Positions 51,906 through 62,502 of a stretch of DNA of 64,000 bases are shown here, piece after piece. The position numbers and the translations under genes were made by a program. The stretch is taken from positions 1 through 64,000 of the forward strand of contig CALSNB010000003.1 in assembly GCA_943787605.1 (NCBI GenBank), in the 5' to 3' direction. The stretch is from GCA-2697345 sp002697345 (GTDB lineage Bacteria; Pseudomonadota; Alphaproteobacteria; Rhodobacterales; Rhodobacteraceae). The notes beneath the pieces were generated by a model that saw nothing but the letters and a program-made list of their open reading frames with translations, made no database searches and was not told the DNA's origin. Within the stretch, counting starts at the first letter, position 1. Each line of letters starts with the position of its first letter.

Positions 51906-53757
51906 TACTCCCGACAAAAGAAATCCTGCTGATCCATTCAAAAAAGCTCTTGCAGAAGCAACAAAGACTTTGGCAAATGATTCAGAGCTTGGTATCTCAT
52001 TTTCTGTTGATCCTTCGGGCATGGCTAATGACCAAATTCGTCTCCCCCAAGTATCACGAAAACTGACTAGAGATGAAGTATTGTTAGCCCGTGGTACAGC
52101 TGACTCCTTTGCCTTGAGACGGCGTTTTCATAATTCGTCTATGGGTTCTAGGTATGAACCCGAGGGAACTATGGCTAAAGAGCTATATGAATCTATGGAA
52201 AATGCGAGATGCGAAGCTATTGGTGTTAAATCTATGCCAGGGACAGGTGGGAATATAGATGTTAAAATTGAAAATGAAGCTAGATCAAAAGGCTATGAAA
52301 ACATTAAAGAAGCTTCTCAAGTCCCCTTACCTGTAGCCGCAGGTTACCTTATTAGGCACTTGGCAACAGGACGTAAACTACCAGAGGCAGCAAATAATAT
52401 CATGACACTCTGGAAAGACTTCATTGAAACTTCTGCTGGAAATACTCTAGAGGATCTAGAAAATGTTCTAGATGATCAAAAAAAGTTTGCAAAATTTACT
52501 CGGAAAATAATTCAAGATTTAGGGTATGGAGATCAACTCGGTAACGATCCAGATGATTCAGAAAATCGAGAAGATCAAAGTGATGCTGACACAGAATCGG
52601 AGCAAGAGACTCAAGACGACGATAACGAAGAAAACCAAGATGGTTCAGAGGATAGTGATGCTAGTAGTGAACAACTTCAGGAAGAAGAAGAGGACTCTAG
52701 TCAGGGTTCTGCAAGCCAAGAAGATACGGCTGAATCAGACTCTGACGACGACACAGAACTACCAGAGGGAGAGGCACCAACCGAACCCCCAGTAAGTCGA
52801 CCACATTCAGCAGCTGACCCTAATTATACAGTCTACTCTACAAATTTTGATGAAGAAATCAAAGCAGAGGATCTAGCCGATGCGATAGAACTTGAAAGAT
52901 TAAGGGCATACTTAGACCAGCAACTAGAACCTCTAAAGGGTGCGGTATCCAGACTTGCGAATAAACTCCAACGAAGGTTGCAAGCTCAGCAAAACCGGAG
53001 TTGGGAGTTTGATCTTGAAGAAGGCATACTTGATGCTGGTAGGTTAGCACGTGTTGTCTCTAATCCAACCACTCCATTATCGTTTAAGGTGGAAAAAGAT
53101 ACTGAATTTAAAGATACCTGCGTAACTTTATTATTGGACAATTCTGGGTCCATGCGTGGTCGTCCAATATCAATTGCTGCAATATGCGCTGATATTTTAG
53201 CCAGAACCCTAGAACGCTGCCAAGTAAAAACTGAAATTCTAGGATTTACTACAAGAGCTTGGAAAGGTGGTCAATCAAGAGAAACCTGGTTGGAGCATGG
53301 AAGAAGTCCTCAACCTGGTCGTCTAAATGACTTAAGGCATATTATTTATAAGTCAGCTGATGCACCTTGGCGAAGAGCTAGACCTAATTTAGGCTTAATG
53401 ATGAAAGAAGGTCTTCTAAAAGAAAATATCGATGGAGAAGCTCTTGAGTGGGCTCATCTTAGATTAAAAAATAGACCAGAGGCCAGGAAAATACTTATGG
53501 TTATTAGTGATGGGGCACCTGTCGACGATTCCACGCTATCCGTTAATTCCTCAAACTACCTCGAGAAACACTTGCGTGATGTTATAGAAATGATTGAGAA
53601 AAGTCGTATCACAGAACTGATCGCCGTTGGTATAGGGCATGATGTGACTAGATATTATAGAAGAGCCGTGACTATAACTGATGTCGAACAGTTGGCCGGC
53701 GCAATGACAGAGCAGTTGGCCAGCCTCTTTGATAAAAAGATCAAGTCAAAAAGGTAA
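51898..53757 (+). CDS. cobT: Cobaltochelatase subunit CobT
   Basis: A 619-residue partner of CobS. A long Asp/Glu/Ser-rich acidic linker occupies about residues 218-300, and a VWA domain fills the C-terminal third with an intact metal site LLDNSGSMRGRP (DxSxS) and SDGAPVDDST. The start is TTG at 51898, overlapping the cobS end, with only a weak GTGAG site. The sequence after it (DPFKKALAEATKTLAND) matches the CobT amino end. It is followed three bases later by the M24 peptidase gene. Confidence 0.94.
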   Translation: MVNTPDKRNPADPFKKALAEATKTLANDSELGISFSVDPSGMANDQIRLPQVSRKLTRDEVLLARGTADSFALRRRFHNSSMGSRYEPEGTMAKELYESMENARCEAIGVKSMPGTGGNIDVKIENEARSKGYENIKEASQVPLPVAAGYLIRHLATGRKLPEAANNIMTLWKDFIETSAGNTLEDLENVLDDQKKFAKFTRKIIQDLGYGDQLGNDPDDSENREDQSDADTESEQETQDDDNEENQDGSEDSDASSEQLQEEEEDSSQGSASQEDTAESDSDDDTELPEGEAPTEPPVSRPHSAADPNYTVYSTNFDEEIKAEDLADAIELERLRAYLDQQLEPLKGAVSRLANKLQRRLQAQQNRSWEFDLEEGILDAGRLARVVSNPTTPLSFKVEKDTEFKDTCVTLLLDNSGSMRGRPISIAAICADILARTLERCQVKTEILGFTTRAWKGGQSRETWLEHGRSPQPGRLNDLRHIIYKSADAPWRRARPNLGLMMKEGLLKENIDGEALEWAHLRLKNRPEARKILMVISDGAPVDDSTLSVNSSNYLEKHLRDVIEMIEKSRITELIAVGIGHDVTRYYRRAVTITDVEQLAGAMTEQLASLFDKKIKSKR

Positions 53758-53760
53758 CAA

Positions 53761-55548
53761 ATGAAAGATAAGATATTTCAGACTTTTGACACACCTCAAA
53801 GGCAAGAGAACCCCTCATATCTATTGGAGAAACTCCGCCAAGAGTTAAAAGTCAAGAAGCTCGACGGATACATAATACCCAGAACTGATTTTTTTCAAGG
53901 AGAATATGTAGCTCCATCTGATGAACGATTAAAATTTTTTACCGGTTTTACCGGTTCAGCAGGATTTTGTTGTGTCCTTCAAGAAAAAGCAAGTATCTTT
54001 GTTGATGGACGGTATAGAGTACAAGTGAAGCAAGAAGTCTCTAAAGATTATGAAATTATACACTGGCCAGAAGTTACCCTATGGGATTGGTTAAATAAAA
54101 ACCTTCTTAATGGTACTGTAGGCTATGATCCTAACTTACATACTATTAAAGAGATAGATGAACTAGGCGCAAAGATCACTTCAACATCCATACAACTCAC
54201 TCAAACAGAAAACCTGATAGACTTAATATGGGAGAGCCGGCCGGATTCCCCACTTGGCCAAGTAACAGAGCACAGATTGAACTTTTCAGGCGAAACAAGT
54301 GAAAGCAAGTGTGCTAAAATTTCTCAAAAATTAAGAGAATCTGAACAAAAGTTCTGCGTATTAACAGACCCAGAAAGTATCTCATGGCTACTGAACTTAA
54401 GAGGACAAGACGTACCAAGGACCCCAGTAGTTCAAGCTTGCGCCATCATATCGGACGATGGTCGAGTAGATTTATTTATAAAACTGGAAAAAACTTACGG
54501 CCTTTCAAAAAAAAACCTTAGGCATGTATTTGAGTTTCCATTCTCCGAATTTAAAAACCACTTAAGAACTCTAAAAGGGAAAACTCGGATAGATTATCAA
54601 AAAACACCCATGGCAGTGAAAGAATCTATTGATGAGTATGTTTTTGGTGATGACCCATGCCTTCTACCTAAAGCAAAAAAAAATAATGTTGAAATACAGG
54701 GAACAAAAAAAGCGCATGTAAGAGATGCTACAGCAGTGACCGAGTTTCTTTTTTGGGTTAGCAAACAAAAACCTGGTACGTTCACTGAAATAGACGCAGT
54801 TACTCAATTAGAGCGACTTCGGCGGAACCTACCAAACTTTCGTGACATTAGTTTCGACACAATTTCTGGTTCAGGTCCGAATGGAGCGCTCCCACACTAC
54901 CGCGTCACTCATAAAACTAATAGGGTTGTTAAAAATGGAGATATTTTATTAGTTGATTCTGGTGCTCAGTTTCTTGATGGAACGACAGACATAACAAGAT
55001 CTATTTCAGTTGGAAGCCCTACGAATGAACAAAAAAAATTCTATACATTAGTTTTGAAGGGTATGATTGCAATTAGCAAAGTTAGATTCCCTCGTGGGTT
55101 GGCTGGGAGAGACATTGATTCTTTAGCTAGAGTTCCCTTGTGGGAAATAGGCCATGACTATGACCATGGGACAGGGCATGGAGTAGGTGTGTATCTAAGT
55201 GTACACGAGGGTCCTCAACGAATTAGTAGAGCTAGCAACATTGTTTTAGAAGAAGGTATGATCTTATCAAATGAGCCGGGGTTCTATAAGGAAGGGAGTT
55301 TTGGGATTCGTATAGAAAATCTACTAATTGTAAAAAAAGCAAAAAAATTAAAAGCTTTTTCAAACAGAGATATGTTAGAGTTCGAGACTATTAGTTTTGC
55401 TCCGTTGGATCGAAAATTAATTATTAAAGATATTTTAACTAAAGCAGAAATTGATTGGATCAATCAGTATAACAAATCAATTCTATCTAAAGTAGTTGTT
55501 TCTAAAGAATGTGAACCCTGGTTGAAAAAAGAAACAAGGCCATTATAA
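53761..55548 (+). CDS. Aminopeptidase P (M24B family)
   Basis: A 595-residue three-domain Xaa-Pro aminopeptidase. Two creatinase-like N-terminal domains precede the pita-bread catalytic domain. Metal ligands are seen as Asp in LVDSGAQFLDGTTDITR (two), His in DHGTGHGVGVYLSVHEG, Glu in SNEPGFYKEGSFGIRIEN (two). It removes amino-terminal residues ahead of proline. The gene starts three bases after cobT and is likely co-transcribed. The size is that of the long cytosolic form. Confidence 0.93.
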   Translation: MKDKIFQTFDTPQRQENPSYLLEKLRQELKVKKLDGYIIPRTDFFQGEYVAPSDERLKFFTGFTGSAGFCCVLQEKASIFVDGRYRVQVKQEVSKDYEIIHWPEVTLWDWLNKNLLNGTVGYDPNLHTIKEIDELGAKITSTSIQLTQTENLIDLIWESRPDSPLGQVTEHRLNFSGETSESKCAKISQKLRESEQKFCVLTDPESISWLLNLRGQDVPRTPVVQACAIISDDGRVDLFIKLEKTYGLSKKNLRHVFEFPFSEFKNHLRTLKGKTRIDYQKTPMAVKESIDEYVFGDDPCLLPKAKKNNVEIQGTKKAHVRDATAVTEFLFWVSKQKPGTFTEIDAVTQLERLRRNLPNFRDISFDTISGSGPNGALPHYRVTHKTNRVVKNGDILLVDSGAQFLDGTTDITRSISVGSPTNEQKKFYTLVLKGMIAISKVRFPRGLAGRDIDSLARVPLWEIGHDYDHGTGHGVGVYLSVHEGPQRISRASNIVLEEGMILSNEPGFYKEGSFGIRIENLLIVKKAKKLKAFSNRDMLEFETISFAPLDRKLIIKDILTKAEIDWINQYNKSILSKVVVSKECEPWLKKETRPL

Positions 55549-55573
55549 AAATATTAAAAGTGTTTTAAAGGTT

Positions 55574-57262
55574 TTATGAATGCTCTTCTTTAACTCTAGA
55601 TACTAGCTCAACATTATATTTTTTAAGTGCATCTGTTTGATAAAGGACACCCAAAAGGGATGGTGAATCTTTTGATGGATGCAACTCAACTATTGGAATA
55701 AACGATGTATGTGAATTTTCAAAAATAGGCATTGCATCCTCTAAAGTATCATCTGGATTAAGGTGAATTCCAGCTTCAATCACTTTCTCCACGCTTTGTA
55801 TATTTAATTTTTGAAAATCACGAACAACCGTCATTAGGTCAGAAACCCTAAGAGTAGATAAAATATAAGCCTGAGGGCCAGCAGCTAAATGGATCCCTCG
55901 CCGTTCTATTTGAGTTAGAAAATAAGACTGGTGAACGAGCTTACTAGATATCACAATAGAAAATGAAACAGCAACCATAACAGCCAACCCCGTCTGCCAA
56001 TCTCCAGTCAACTCAAAGACAATTAGAGTTGTCGATATCGGTGCACCTAAAACTGCAGCAGAGACTGCGCCCATACCAGCTAAAGCATAAATCGTCTGCT
56101 CTCCGGACAAGGTTGGAAAAACACTTGTTGCAATCCACCCAAATGCTAACCCTGTTAGGGATCCAATCATTAATGATGGCGAAAAAATACCTCCACCCAT
56201 ACGACCACCAATTGTGATCGAAACAGCAATAACTTTCATTATTGCAAATATTATCGCCTCATGTAACAGAATTTCTCCTGTTAAAGCAGCCGAAATAGTC
56301 TCATATCCTACCCCAATAATATGAGGAAACCAAATGGCTATTCCTCCTAAAAGTGTCCCCGCAATCGCGGGCCGCAACCAACGCTTTGTACCAGTTAACC
56401 TTTGTATTGAATTACCTATATCATCCGCCAAAAATAAGGATCTCATTAAAATAACAGCAATTAACCCACAACAAAGGCCAAGCAAGATAAACGCTGGTAA
56501 CTCAACATAAAAACCTAAATTATTTGCACTAGGTAAAATAAATTCAGTTACATTTCCAAAAGTCAGTCTATTTATCACTGTTCCTATAACGCTGGCGATC
56601 ACAATTGGTGCAAATGCATGAATAGCAAAGTGGCGAAGGACAACTTCTAAAGCGAATAATGCTCCCGCTATCGGTGCATTAAAGCTTGCTGAAACCGCAG
56701 CCGCCACTGCGCATCCAAGTAAATCTCTATTTGAAACCGTATCGATTTGGATTTTATTACAAACCCAGCCTGAGATAACTGCTGCTAGATGAACTACAGG
56801 ACCTTCTCTCCCTGATGATCCTCCCGACCCAAGAGTAATAAGAGAAGCAAATGCAGACGCAATGCCTCCACCCTGATTAATCTTTCCATTATTTAGCGCT
56901 GCATCTTGAATAACATCAGCAACAGACTTTGCACGACCATCCGCTGTATATCTATGTAATATAATCCCTACTATCAGCCCACCACACATCGGAATAGAGA
57001 TCTTCCAATACCAGGCTAGTTTTTCTACAAATTTTATAAAACTCCCAGCTTCTGTCGAACCATATAAAAGCCCCTGAAGCACTTCGATCCCTTGTCGGAA
57101 ACCAACAGCAGCAAAACCAGCAATGAAGCCTATAGACACCGCAAGTAACCAAAATTTAAGTTGATTTGATAAACTTTTCTTAAAGAGTTTGATATCTTCA
57201 GCAGAAGTCAACCCAGACCAATAAATTGCTTTCTGTAACAATTGTATTAAAGACTTTGTCAA
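55574..57262 (-). CDS. ClC-family chloride channel/transporter with CBS region
   Basis: A 562-residue ClC protein with about ten or more membrane helices and a C-terminal soluble CBS-like region (about residues 455-562). The selectivity segments are GSGGSSGREGPVVHL, with the gating Glu in GREGP, and GGRMGGGIFSPSLMIGS. The Ser position of the first segment differs from the GSGIP form in E. coli ClcA. It is classed with ClcB-like voltage-gated channels. Whether it is channel or H+/Cl- antiporter is not decided by this reading. Confidence 0.92.
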   Translation of the reverse strand: MTKSLIQLLQKAIYWSGLTSAEDIKLFKKSLSNQLKFWLLAVSIGFIAGFAAVGFRQGIEVLQGLLYGSTEAGSFIKFVEKLAWYWKISIPMCGGLIVGIILHRYTADGRAKSVADVIQDAALNNGKINQGGGIASAFASLITLGSGGSSGREGPVVHLAAVISGWVCNKIQIDTVSNRDLLGCAVAAAVSASFNAPIAGALFALEVVLRHFAIHAFAPIVIASVIGTVINRLTFGNVTEFILPSANNLGFYVELPAFILLGLCCGLIAVILMRSLFLADDIGNSIQRLTGTKRWLRPAIAGTLLGGIAIWFPHIIGVGYETISAALTGEILLHEAIIFAIMKVIAVSITIGGRMGGGIFSPSLMIGSLTGLAFGWIATSVFPTLSGEQTIYALAGMGAVSAAVLGAPISTTLIVFELTGDWQTGLAVMVAVSFSIVISSKLVHQSYFLTQIERRGIHLAAGPQAYILSTLRVSDLMTVVRDFQKLNIQSVEKVIEAGIHLNPDDTLEDAMPIFENSHTSFIPIVELHPSKDSPSLLGVLYQTDALKKYNVELVSRVKEEHS

Positions 57263-57342
57263 ACTTTTAACTCCCTACTTTCACTTAGACTAATTTAAGC
57301 TTAAACTGTTAGCAAACGATCTATATCACGGGTGCCAACATT

Positions 57343-58716
57343 ATGAATAATGTCAATGCAATAAACGCTCTTAAAGAGTTATTAGGAGAAAAAGTAACAA
57401 CGTCTAAGTCAGATAGAGACATACATGGAAGGTCAGAGGCTTATTTTGCACACTTTCCTCCAGACGCTGTAACTTACCCCGAAAGTTCAAAAGACCTAAT
57501 TATTATAATAAATACCTGTTCCAAATATAATTGCCCCGTAATTCCTTGGGGAACAGGAACATCCCTTGAGGGTCATAGTCTGGCTATACATGGCGGTGTG
57601 ACGATAAATTTCTCTAAGATGAGTTCTATCCTATCCGTAAATATAGAGGATATGGATGTAGTAGTTCAACCCGGAATAACTAGAAAAAAATTGAATGAAG
57701 AGTTAAGGCATACCGGGTTATTTTTTCCTGTAGATCCAGGCGCGGACGCTTCATTGGGTGGAATGGCAGCGACCAGAGCTAGTGGTACAACTGCTGTTAG
57801 ATATGGTACAATGGCTGACAATGTATTAGCTCTTAAGATAGTTTTAGCTGATGGTCAGGAAATCAAAACAGGGTCACGAGCCCGAAAATCATCTGCAGGA
57901 TATGACTTAACACATCTATTTGTTGGTTCTGAAGGCACTCTGGGATTGATTTCAGAATTAACCTTAAAACTAGTAGGGCAACCCGAAATTATATCTGCAG
58001 CAATATGTTCATTTTTAGATATTCGAAGCGCTGTAGATACTGTAATAACCACGATTCAAATGGGAATTCCAATGGCGAGAATTGAACTTGTAGATGCTGC
58101 TACCGCTCGCTCATTTAACAGTTACTCCGGAATGAACATGCCTGAACTACCACATCTTCTGGTTGAGTTTCATGGGTCAAAAATCGAAACAACTGAACAA
58201 TCAAAACGTTTTGGAGAAATTGTAGCCGAAATGGGGGGATCAGACTTTAAGTGGTCCACAAAGTCGGAGGACCGCAACAAATTATGGCAAATCAGACATG
58301 ATGCGTACTACTCTATTCTAAACTCTAGACCAGGGTCTACAGCATTAACAACCGACGTCTGTGTACCAATTTCTTGCTTAGCACAGGCACTTGAAGAGAC
58401 TATAGACGAAATCAACGAAAGCTCTATATCAGGACCCATAGTCGGGCATGTAGGCGATGGAAATTTTCATGCTATCCTATTAGTTGAGCCCGGAAATGAA
58501 ATAGAATTGGAACAAGCAAAAAGCCTTTCAAACTCAATGACCCAGAGGGCCTTGAAACTGGGCGGTACAGTAACCGGAGAGCATGGGATTGGGATTGGAA
58601 AAATTGCTTATATGGAACAAGAACATGGCTATGCTTGGACCAAAATGCACCAAATTAAAAAAGGCTTTGATCCACAGAACATACTAAATCCAGGAAAAAT
58701 GTTTCAGTCTAATTAA
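57343..58716 (+). CDS. FAD-linked oxidase, GlcD / D-lactate dehydrogenase type
   Basis: A 457-residue flavoprotein with a PCMH FAD-binding N-terminal domain (PVIPWGTGTSLEGHS, VVQPGI, DPGADASLGGMAATRASGT) and a FAD-oxidase C-terminal domain with ELTLKL, HVGDGNFHAIL, and TGEHGIGIGK. It oxidises a 2-hydroxyacid such as D-lactate or glycolate. No iron-sulfur subunit (GlcF) is adjacent, favouring a single-chain D-lactate dehydrogenase. The GlcG-family gene at 44110 is too far to be its operon. Confidence 0.9.
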   Translation: MNNVNAINALKELLGEKVTTSKSDRDIHGRSEAYFAHFPPDAVTYPESSKDLIIIINTCSKYNCPVIPWGTGTSLEGHSLAIHGGVTINFSKMSSILSVNIEDMDVVVQPGITRKKLNEELRHTGLFFPVDPGADASLGGMAATRASGTTAVRYGTMADNVLALKIVLADGQEIKTGSRARKSSAGYDLTHLFVGSEGTLGLISELTLKLVGQPEIISAAICSFLDIRSAVDTVITTIQMGIPMARIELVDAATARSFNSYSGMNMPELPHLLVEFHGSKIETTEQSKRFGEIVAEMGGSDFKWSTKSEDRNKLWQIRHDAYYSILNSRPGSTALTTDVCVPISCLAQALEETIDEINESSISGPIVGHVGDGNFHAILLVEPGNEIELEQAKSLSNSMTQRALKLGGTVTGEHGIGIGKIAYMEQEHGYAWTKMHQIKKGFDPQNILNPGKMFQSN

Positions 58717-58737
58717 GTTATAGGCGTACTATAAAAA

Positions 58738-60390
58738 TTAATTAAGTGTGTCTCCAATAAGAACTTTTGCCATCTCACGAGCCTCATCTGTCAACTTACT
58801 TCCAGACAACATTCTGGCCACTTCCTCAACCCTCTTACTAGGTACCAAAGAGTCAACAGAACAAAAAGTTTCACTATCAACAACTTCTTTCTGGACAAGT
58901 ACGTGAAGATCAGCCAATGCAGCAACCTGTGGAGAATGTGTAACTGCTAACACCTGTTCATTTTTAGAAATTTCTAAAAGACGTCGACCTATAGCATCTG
59001 CTGTCTTACCTCCAACACCACTATCAATTTCGTCAAAAACCATTGAAGATTTATCTTTTTTTTCTGATAAACAAACCTTCAATGCTAATGTAAATCTAGA
59101 CAGCTCCCCACCGGAGGCTATTTGATTTAACGGGCCATAAATAGCGCCAGCATTAGTAGATACCGTAAAACTGATCTTATCATTTCCCTCTGGACCAGAT
59201 GATTTTGAACTTACTTCTGTCTTAAACTTTGCATATTCTAGATTTAACGGCTTTAATTCTTTCTGAACACTTTTATCAAGTTCGCGTGCACCACATATTC
59301 TTTTATTGGAAAGGATCTTTGCCCTTCTCTTATATTCGTCGAATAGTTTATTTAGTTTTTCTTCTGCACTGGTAACTAAGTCTTCAGAGTTGGTCCAACT
59401 TTCAATTTTAACCTTAAATTCTTCTCTTAAGTCAATCAACGAGGACACATCAACCTGATGCTTCCTTGCCAAACCTCTAAGCAAAAATAACCTGTCTTCT
59501 GTTTCCTCTAATTCTGATAAGCTAAATTTTGATGAATCGTACAACTTTTGTATTATTTCCGTTGCTTCCCCTAATTCATTATAGGAGCGTTCCAAAGCAG
59601 AAACAGCCAAATCCAATTCGCTAAAAAAATTTTCTTTAAGCTTGTGTAAAGCTTTTATGGAATTTGCTATTTTTTTTTCAGCACCCTCATCAATCAAATT
59701 GTACAATAATTTTGATAGATTTTCTCTAATTCCTTCAGATTCTTTCATGACTTTACGTCTTTGATCTAAATGCACCTCTTCCTGCGGAATTAACGCAACA
59801 TCCTCTAATTCCTTTAATGAATATTGGACAAATTCTCTGTCTACAATCGAACTTAATGCATTATCTCTAATTTTATCTAATTCACTTTTTTTGTCAGTAA
59901 TAGATCGCCAAAGTTTAGCCAGAGAAATAGTTTCCAACCCTAAAAAACTATCCAAGTAAGATTGATGATTCCTACGGTTTAAAAGCCCTTTGTCATCATT
60001 CTGTCCATTAAACTCTATAAGTCCCTCAGAAAAGCTCCGTAGAAAGTCTGAAGTAACTCTCTTATCATTTACAAATGCCTGTTTTCGACCCTCACTTGAC
60101 ACTACTCGGCGTATCAGAAGTTCACCATCAATCTCAAAACCCGCAAGTTTTAGAGTTTTCCAAACTCTATGACTTTTTTCTAGATAAAACTCAACATTTA
60201 CTTCTCCTTGTTGAGCACCTGACCTAACTAAATTCATTTGGCCTCGTTTTCCTAAAACAAACCCTAGCGAATCGAGTAAAATAGATTTTCCTGCACCAGT
60301 CTCTCCAGTTAAGACATTTAAGCCAGGCTCAAAATTAAGTTCTAACTGATCTATTATTAAGATATTTTTAATCTGAAGGCTTTTAAGCAT
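58738..60390 (-). CDS. recN: DNA repair protein RecN
   Basis: A 550-residue SMC-like ATPase for double-strand break repair. Walker A is GETGAGKS at residues 29-36, the central part is coiled coil, and the C-terminus has IASGGELSRFTLALK and MVFDEIDSGVGGKTAD. AVTHSPQVAALADLH is the family's H-loop region. It follows bamD after 27 bases and is the last gene of the ftsZ-lpxC-bamD-recN run on the minus strand. Confidence 0.95.
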   Translation of the reverse strand: MLKSLQIKNILIIDQLELNFEPGLNVLTGETGAGKSILLDSLGFVLGKRGQMNLVRSGAQQGEVNVEFYLEKSHRVWKTLKLAGFEIDGELLIRRVVSSEGRKQAFVNDKRVTSDFLRSFSEGLIEFNGQNDDKGLLNRRNHQSYLDSFLGLETISLAKLWRSITDKKSELDKIRDNALSSIVDREFVQYSLKELEDVALIPQEEVHLDQRRKVMKESEGIRENLSKLLYNLIDEGAEKKIANSIKALHKLKENFFSELDLAVSALERSYNELGEATEIIQKLYDSSKFSLSELEETEDRLFLLRGLARKHQVDVSSLIDLREEFKVKIESWTNSEDLVTSAEEKLNKLFDEYKRRAKILSNKRICGARELDKSVQKELKPLNLEYAKFKTEVSSKSSGPEGNDKISFTVSTNAGAIYGPLNQIASGGELSRFTLALKVCLSEKKDKSSMVFDEIDSGVGGKTADAIGRRLLEISKNEQVLAVTHSPQVAALADLHVLVQKEVVDSETFCSVDSLVPSKRVEEVARMLSGSKLTDEAREMAKVLIGDTLN

Positions 60391-60417
60391 AATTGTTTAC
60401 CACATACCTTTAAATAT

Positions 60418-61248
60418 TCAGTCACCCTTGACTATATTTTGATAAAATTTATTCAACCAGCTTTTCTTTTCTATATTTGGTGCTAAACCTTTTTGATTAA
60501 GTAACTCATAACTATCACGATAAAATTTAGATGATTGATAATTATGTCCCAAAATAGCAGCAGTTGTCTCTGCTTCTTTGTATAGACCTAATGAAAGGTA
60601 ACATTCAACTAAACGATGTAACGCCTCAGGAGTATGACTAGTTGTTTGAAAATCCTCAATAACGATACGAAACCTATTTATAGCGGCCGAATATTGTTTA
60701 CGCTTCAAATAAAATAAACCAACATCCATTTCTTTTCGGGCTAGATGATCATAAGCCAAATCAAATTTTAATGTCCCTGTTTTTGTATAATCACTATCTG
60801 GATATTTTTCAGTTAATAACTTAAACGACTGTAAAGCTTTATAAGTTAATTCCTGATCACGCCCACCTCGATCGATCTCATTATAATAACTAAGTGCTAT
60901 AAGATACTGAGCATAGGCCGCATCTTGATCTTTTGGATAAAAGTCTATGTAACGTTCAGCACTCAAACGAGTGTTTTCATAGTCTTTTTGCGAATGATAG
61001 GTAACAGCTAATTTAAGGAGAGCACTTTTGGCATATGGAGAGTATGGGTGCAAACGCTCAACTTCATTTAATAAAGAAATTCCGTCCTCAAGATCTTTGT
61101 TTTCGATTAAAACTGTAGCTTCATTATATATTTCCATTGCTGATTTTTTTGAAACTGGTCCTTCCTTCAGGTTTTCAGGGATACAACCAGACATCAATGT
61201 CATATAAACACTCATAAAAATGAACTGATAAACTTTCCATTTCATCAT
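60418..61248 (-). CDS. bamD: Outer membrane assembly lipoprotein BamD
   Basis: A 276-residue lipoprotein with a signal ending in LMSGC (Cys22) and five TPR-like repeats. LHPYSPYAKSALLKLAVTYHSQKDYENTRLSAERYIDFYPKD is the family's second and third repeat. BamD is the essential lipoprotein that gathers the BamA-containing beta-barrel assembly machine. Placement after lpxC and before recN is typical for Alphaproteobacteria. BamE, another subunit, is at 22.5 kb. Confidence 0.94.
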   Translation of the reverse strand: MMKWKVYQFIFMSVYMTLMSGCIPENLKEGPVSKKSAMEIYNEATVLIENKDLEDGISLLNEVERLHPYSPYAKSALLKLAVTYHSQKDYENTRLSAERYIDFYPKDQDAAYAQYLIALSYYNEIDRGGRDQELTYKALQSFKLLTEKYPDSDYTKTGTLKFDLAYDHLARKEMDVGLFYLKRKQYSAAINRFRIVIEDFQTTSHTPEALHRLVECYLSLGLYKEAETTAAILGHNYQSSKFYRDSYELLNQKGLAPNIEKKSWLNKFYQNIVKGD

Positions 61249-61360
61249 TTATTAAAGTACACTTTCTTTGTTAGATTTTTACATAATGATTTCTTAGACT
61301 GTTAACCCAATAACTGAACCTTAAAAGTGCTTTTAGTACGTTAAATAGAAGTTTTCAAAA

Positions 61361-62290
61361 TCAACTGAAGTTAGTCTCTACTTCAATATCTAAATGAGTT
61401 ACTCCGAAACCGGGTAATGTATTGATTTGATTAAGAGAGCACTCCACCACTCTATAAGTCGACGGGTTTAAGAACAGCTTTTTTAGTAAGCGGTGCGTAA
61501 TCAAATGGCCTGCACAGACACCCACAAATCGACCAATAATTGGCATTCCTGCTAGACTTAAATCTCCAAGAGCATCTAACATTTTGTGCCTTACGGCCTC
61601 ATCTTCATGCCTAAGACCTCCAGGAGTGAGAATATTGCCTTGGTCAAAAACGATCGCATTATCATAACTACCACCTAGAGCTAGACCTCTAGAGTGCATT
61701 TTTTTAATATCAATTTTTTGACAAAAAGTTCGACTATTCGAAAGCTCTCTTACAAAAGTACCATTAGCCATATTAAGAGATTTGGACTGTTTTCCAATTC
61801 CTTTTTCTTTAAAATCAATTGAAAAGTCTATTTCTAAAGAATCTGCAGGGCTTAAACTTGCTGATGCTTCATTTTCGACAACTTCAACTTTAGATAAAAT
61901 TTGAACAGCAAATTGTTTACCAGCTTGTTTTATAATACCTACCTGAAGAATTTTCTCTACAAAAGTCTCTGCACAACCATCTAATATTGGTATCTCATCA
62001 CTCGAAACCTCTATCAAAATATTTTGAATTCCACATCCAGTTAATGCTGCCATTATATGCTCAACAGTGCTAACGGATACTCCGTCTTTATTTATCAACC
62101 TTGTACATAATGGTTTATCTTCAACGTTTGAGTAAATGGCTCTTATCATATTATTAACACCAAAAGTGTCTGTACGCTTAAACCAGATTCCATAGTTTGG
62201 ACCCATTGGAATTAAAGTTACTTTACTTTCTATTCCTGAATGAAGTCCTACTCCCTCAAAACTTATTTTTGATGCCAATGTTGACTGCAC
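61361..62290 (-). CDS. lpxC: UDP-3-O-acyl-N-acetylglucosamine deacetylase
   Basis: A 309-residue Zn deacetylase, the committed step of lipid A synthesis. The Zn site comprises His in VSTVEHIMAALTG and the His/Asp of RHKMLDALGDLSLAG; the catalytic Glu lies in VSSDEIPILDG. Lipid passage residues are in the middle domain. It follows ftsZ after about 210 bases with no gene between. Length is normal. Confidence 0.96.
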   Translation of the reverse strand: MQSTLASKISFEGVGLHSGIESKVTLIPMGPNYGIWFKRTDTFGVNNMIRAIYSNVEDKPLCTRLINKDGVSVSTVEHIMAALTGCGIQNILIEVSSDEIPILDGCAETFVEKILQVGIIKQAGKQFAVQILSKVEVVENEASASLSPADSLEIDFSIDFKEKGIGKQSKSLNMANGTFVRELSNSRTFCQKIDIKKMHSRGLALGGSYDNAIVFDQGNILTPGGLRHEDEAVRHKMLDALGDLSLAGMPIIGRFVGVCAGHLITHRLLKKLFLNPSTYRVVECSLNQINTLPGFGVTHLDIEVETNFS

Positions 62291-62502
62291 TTATTGTCTC
62301 CAATATCTCAATTTAGGATCTCGTTATCTGGACCCCTTTTCATAAAAGACTATAGATTTAATTGGCTATCTTAACAATTCACAGTTTGTGACTAAATGAA
62401 ACATTTGTATATCGCCTCCTCACTCGTAATATCACTCAAAACCACTATTATAAAAAATAGCTTTTATTTTGAATTTTTCTTTTCCCAGGGGCTGAATTAT
62501 TA

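Noticed and set aside
52526..52795. Open frame inside cobT in the acidic linker region
   Set aside because: It is a shifted reading of the repetitive Asp/Glu/Ser codons of the CobT linker, with no independent start signal.
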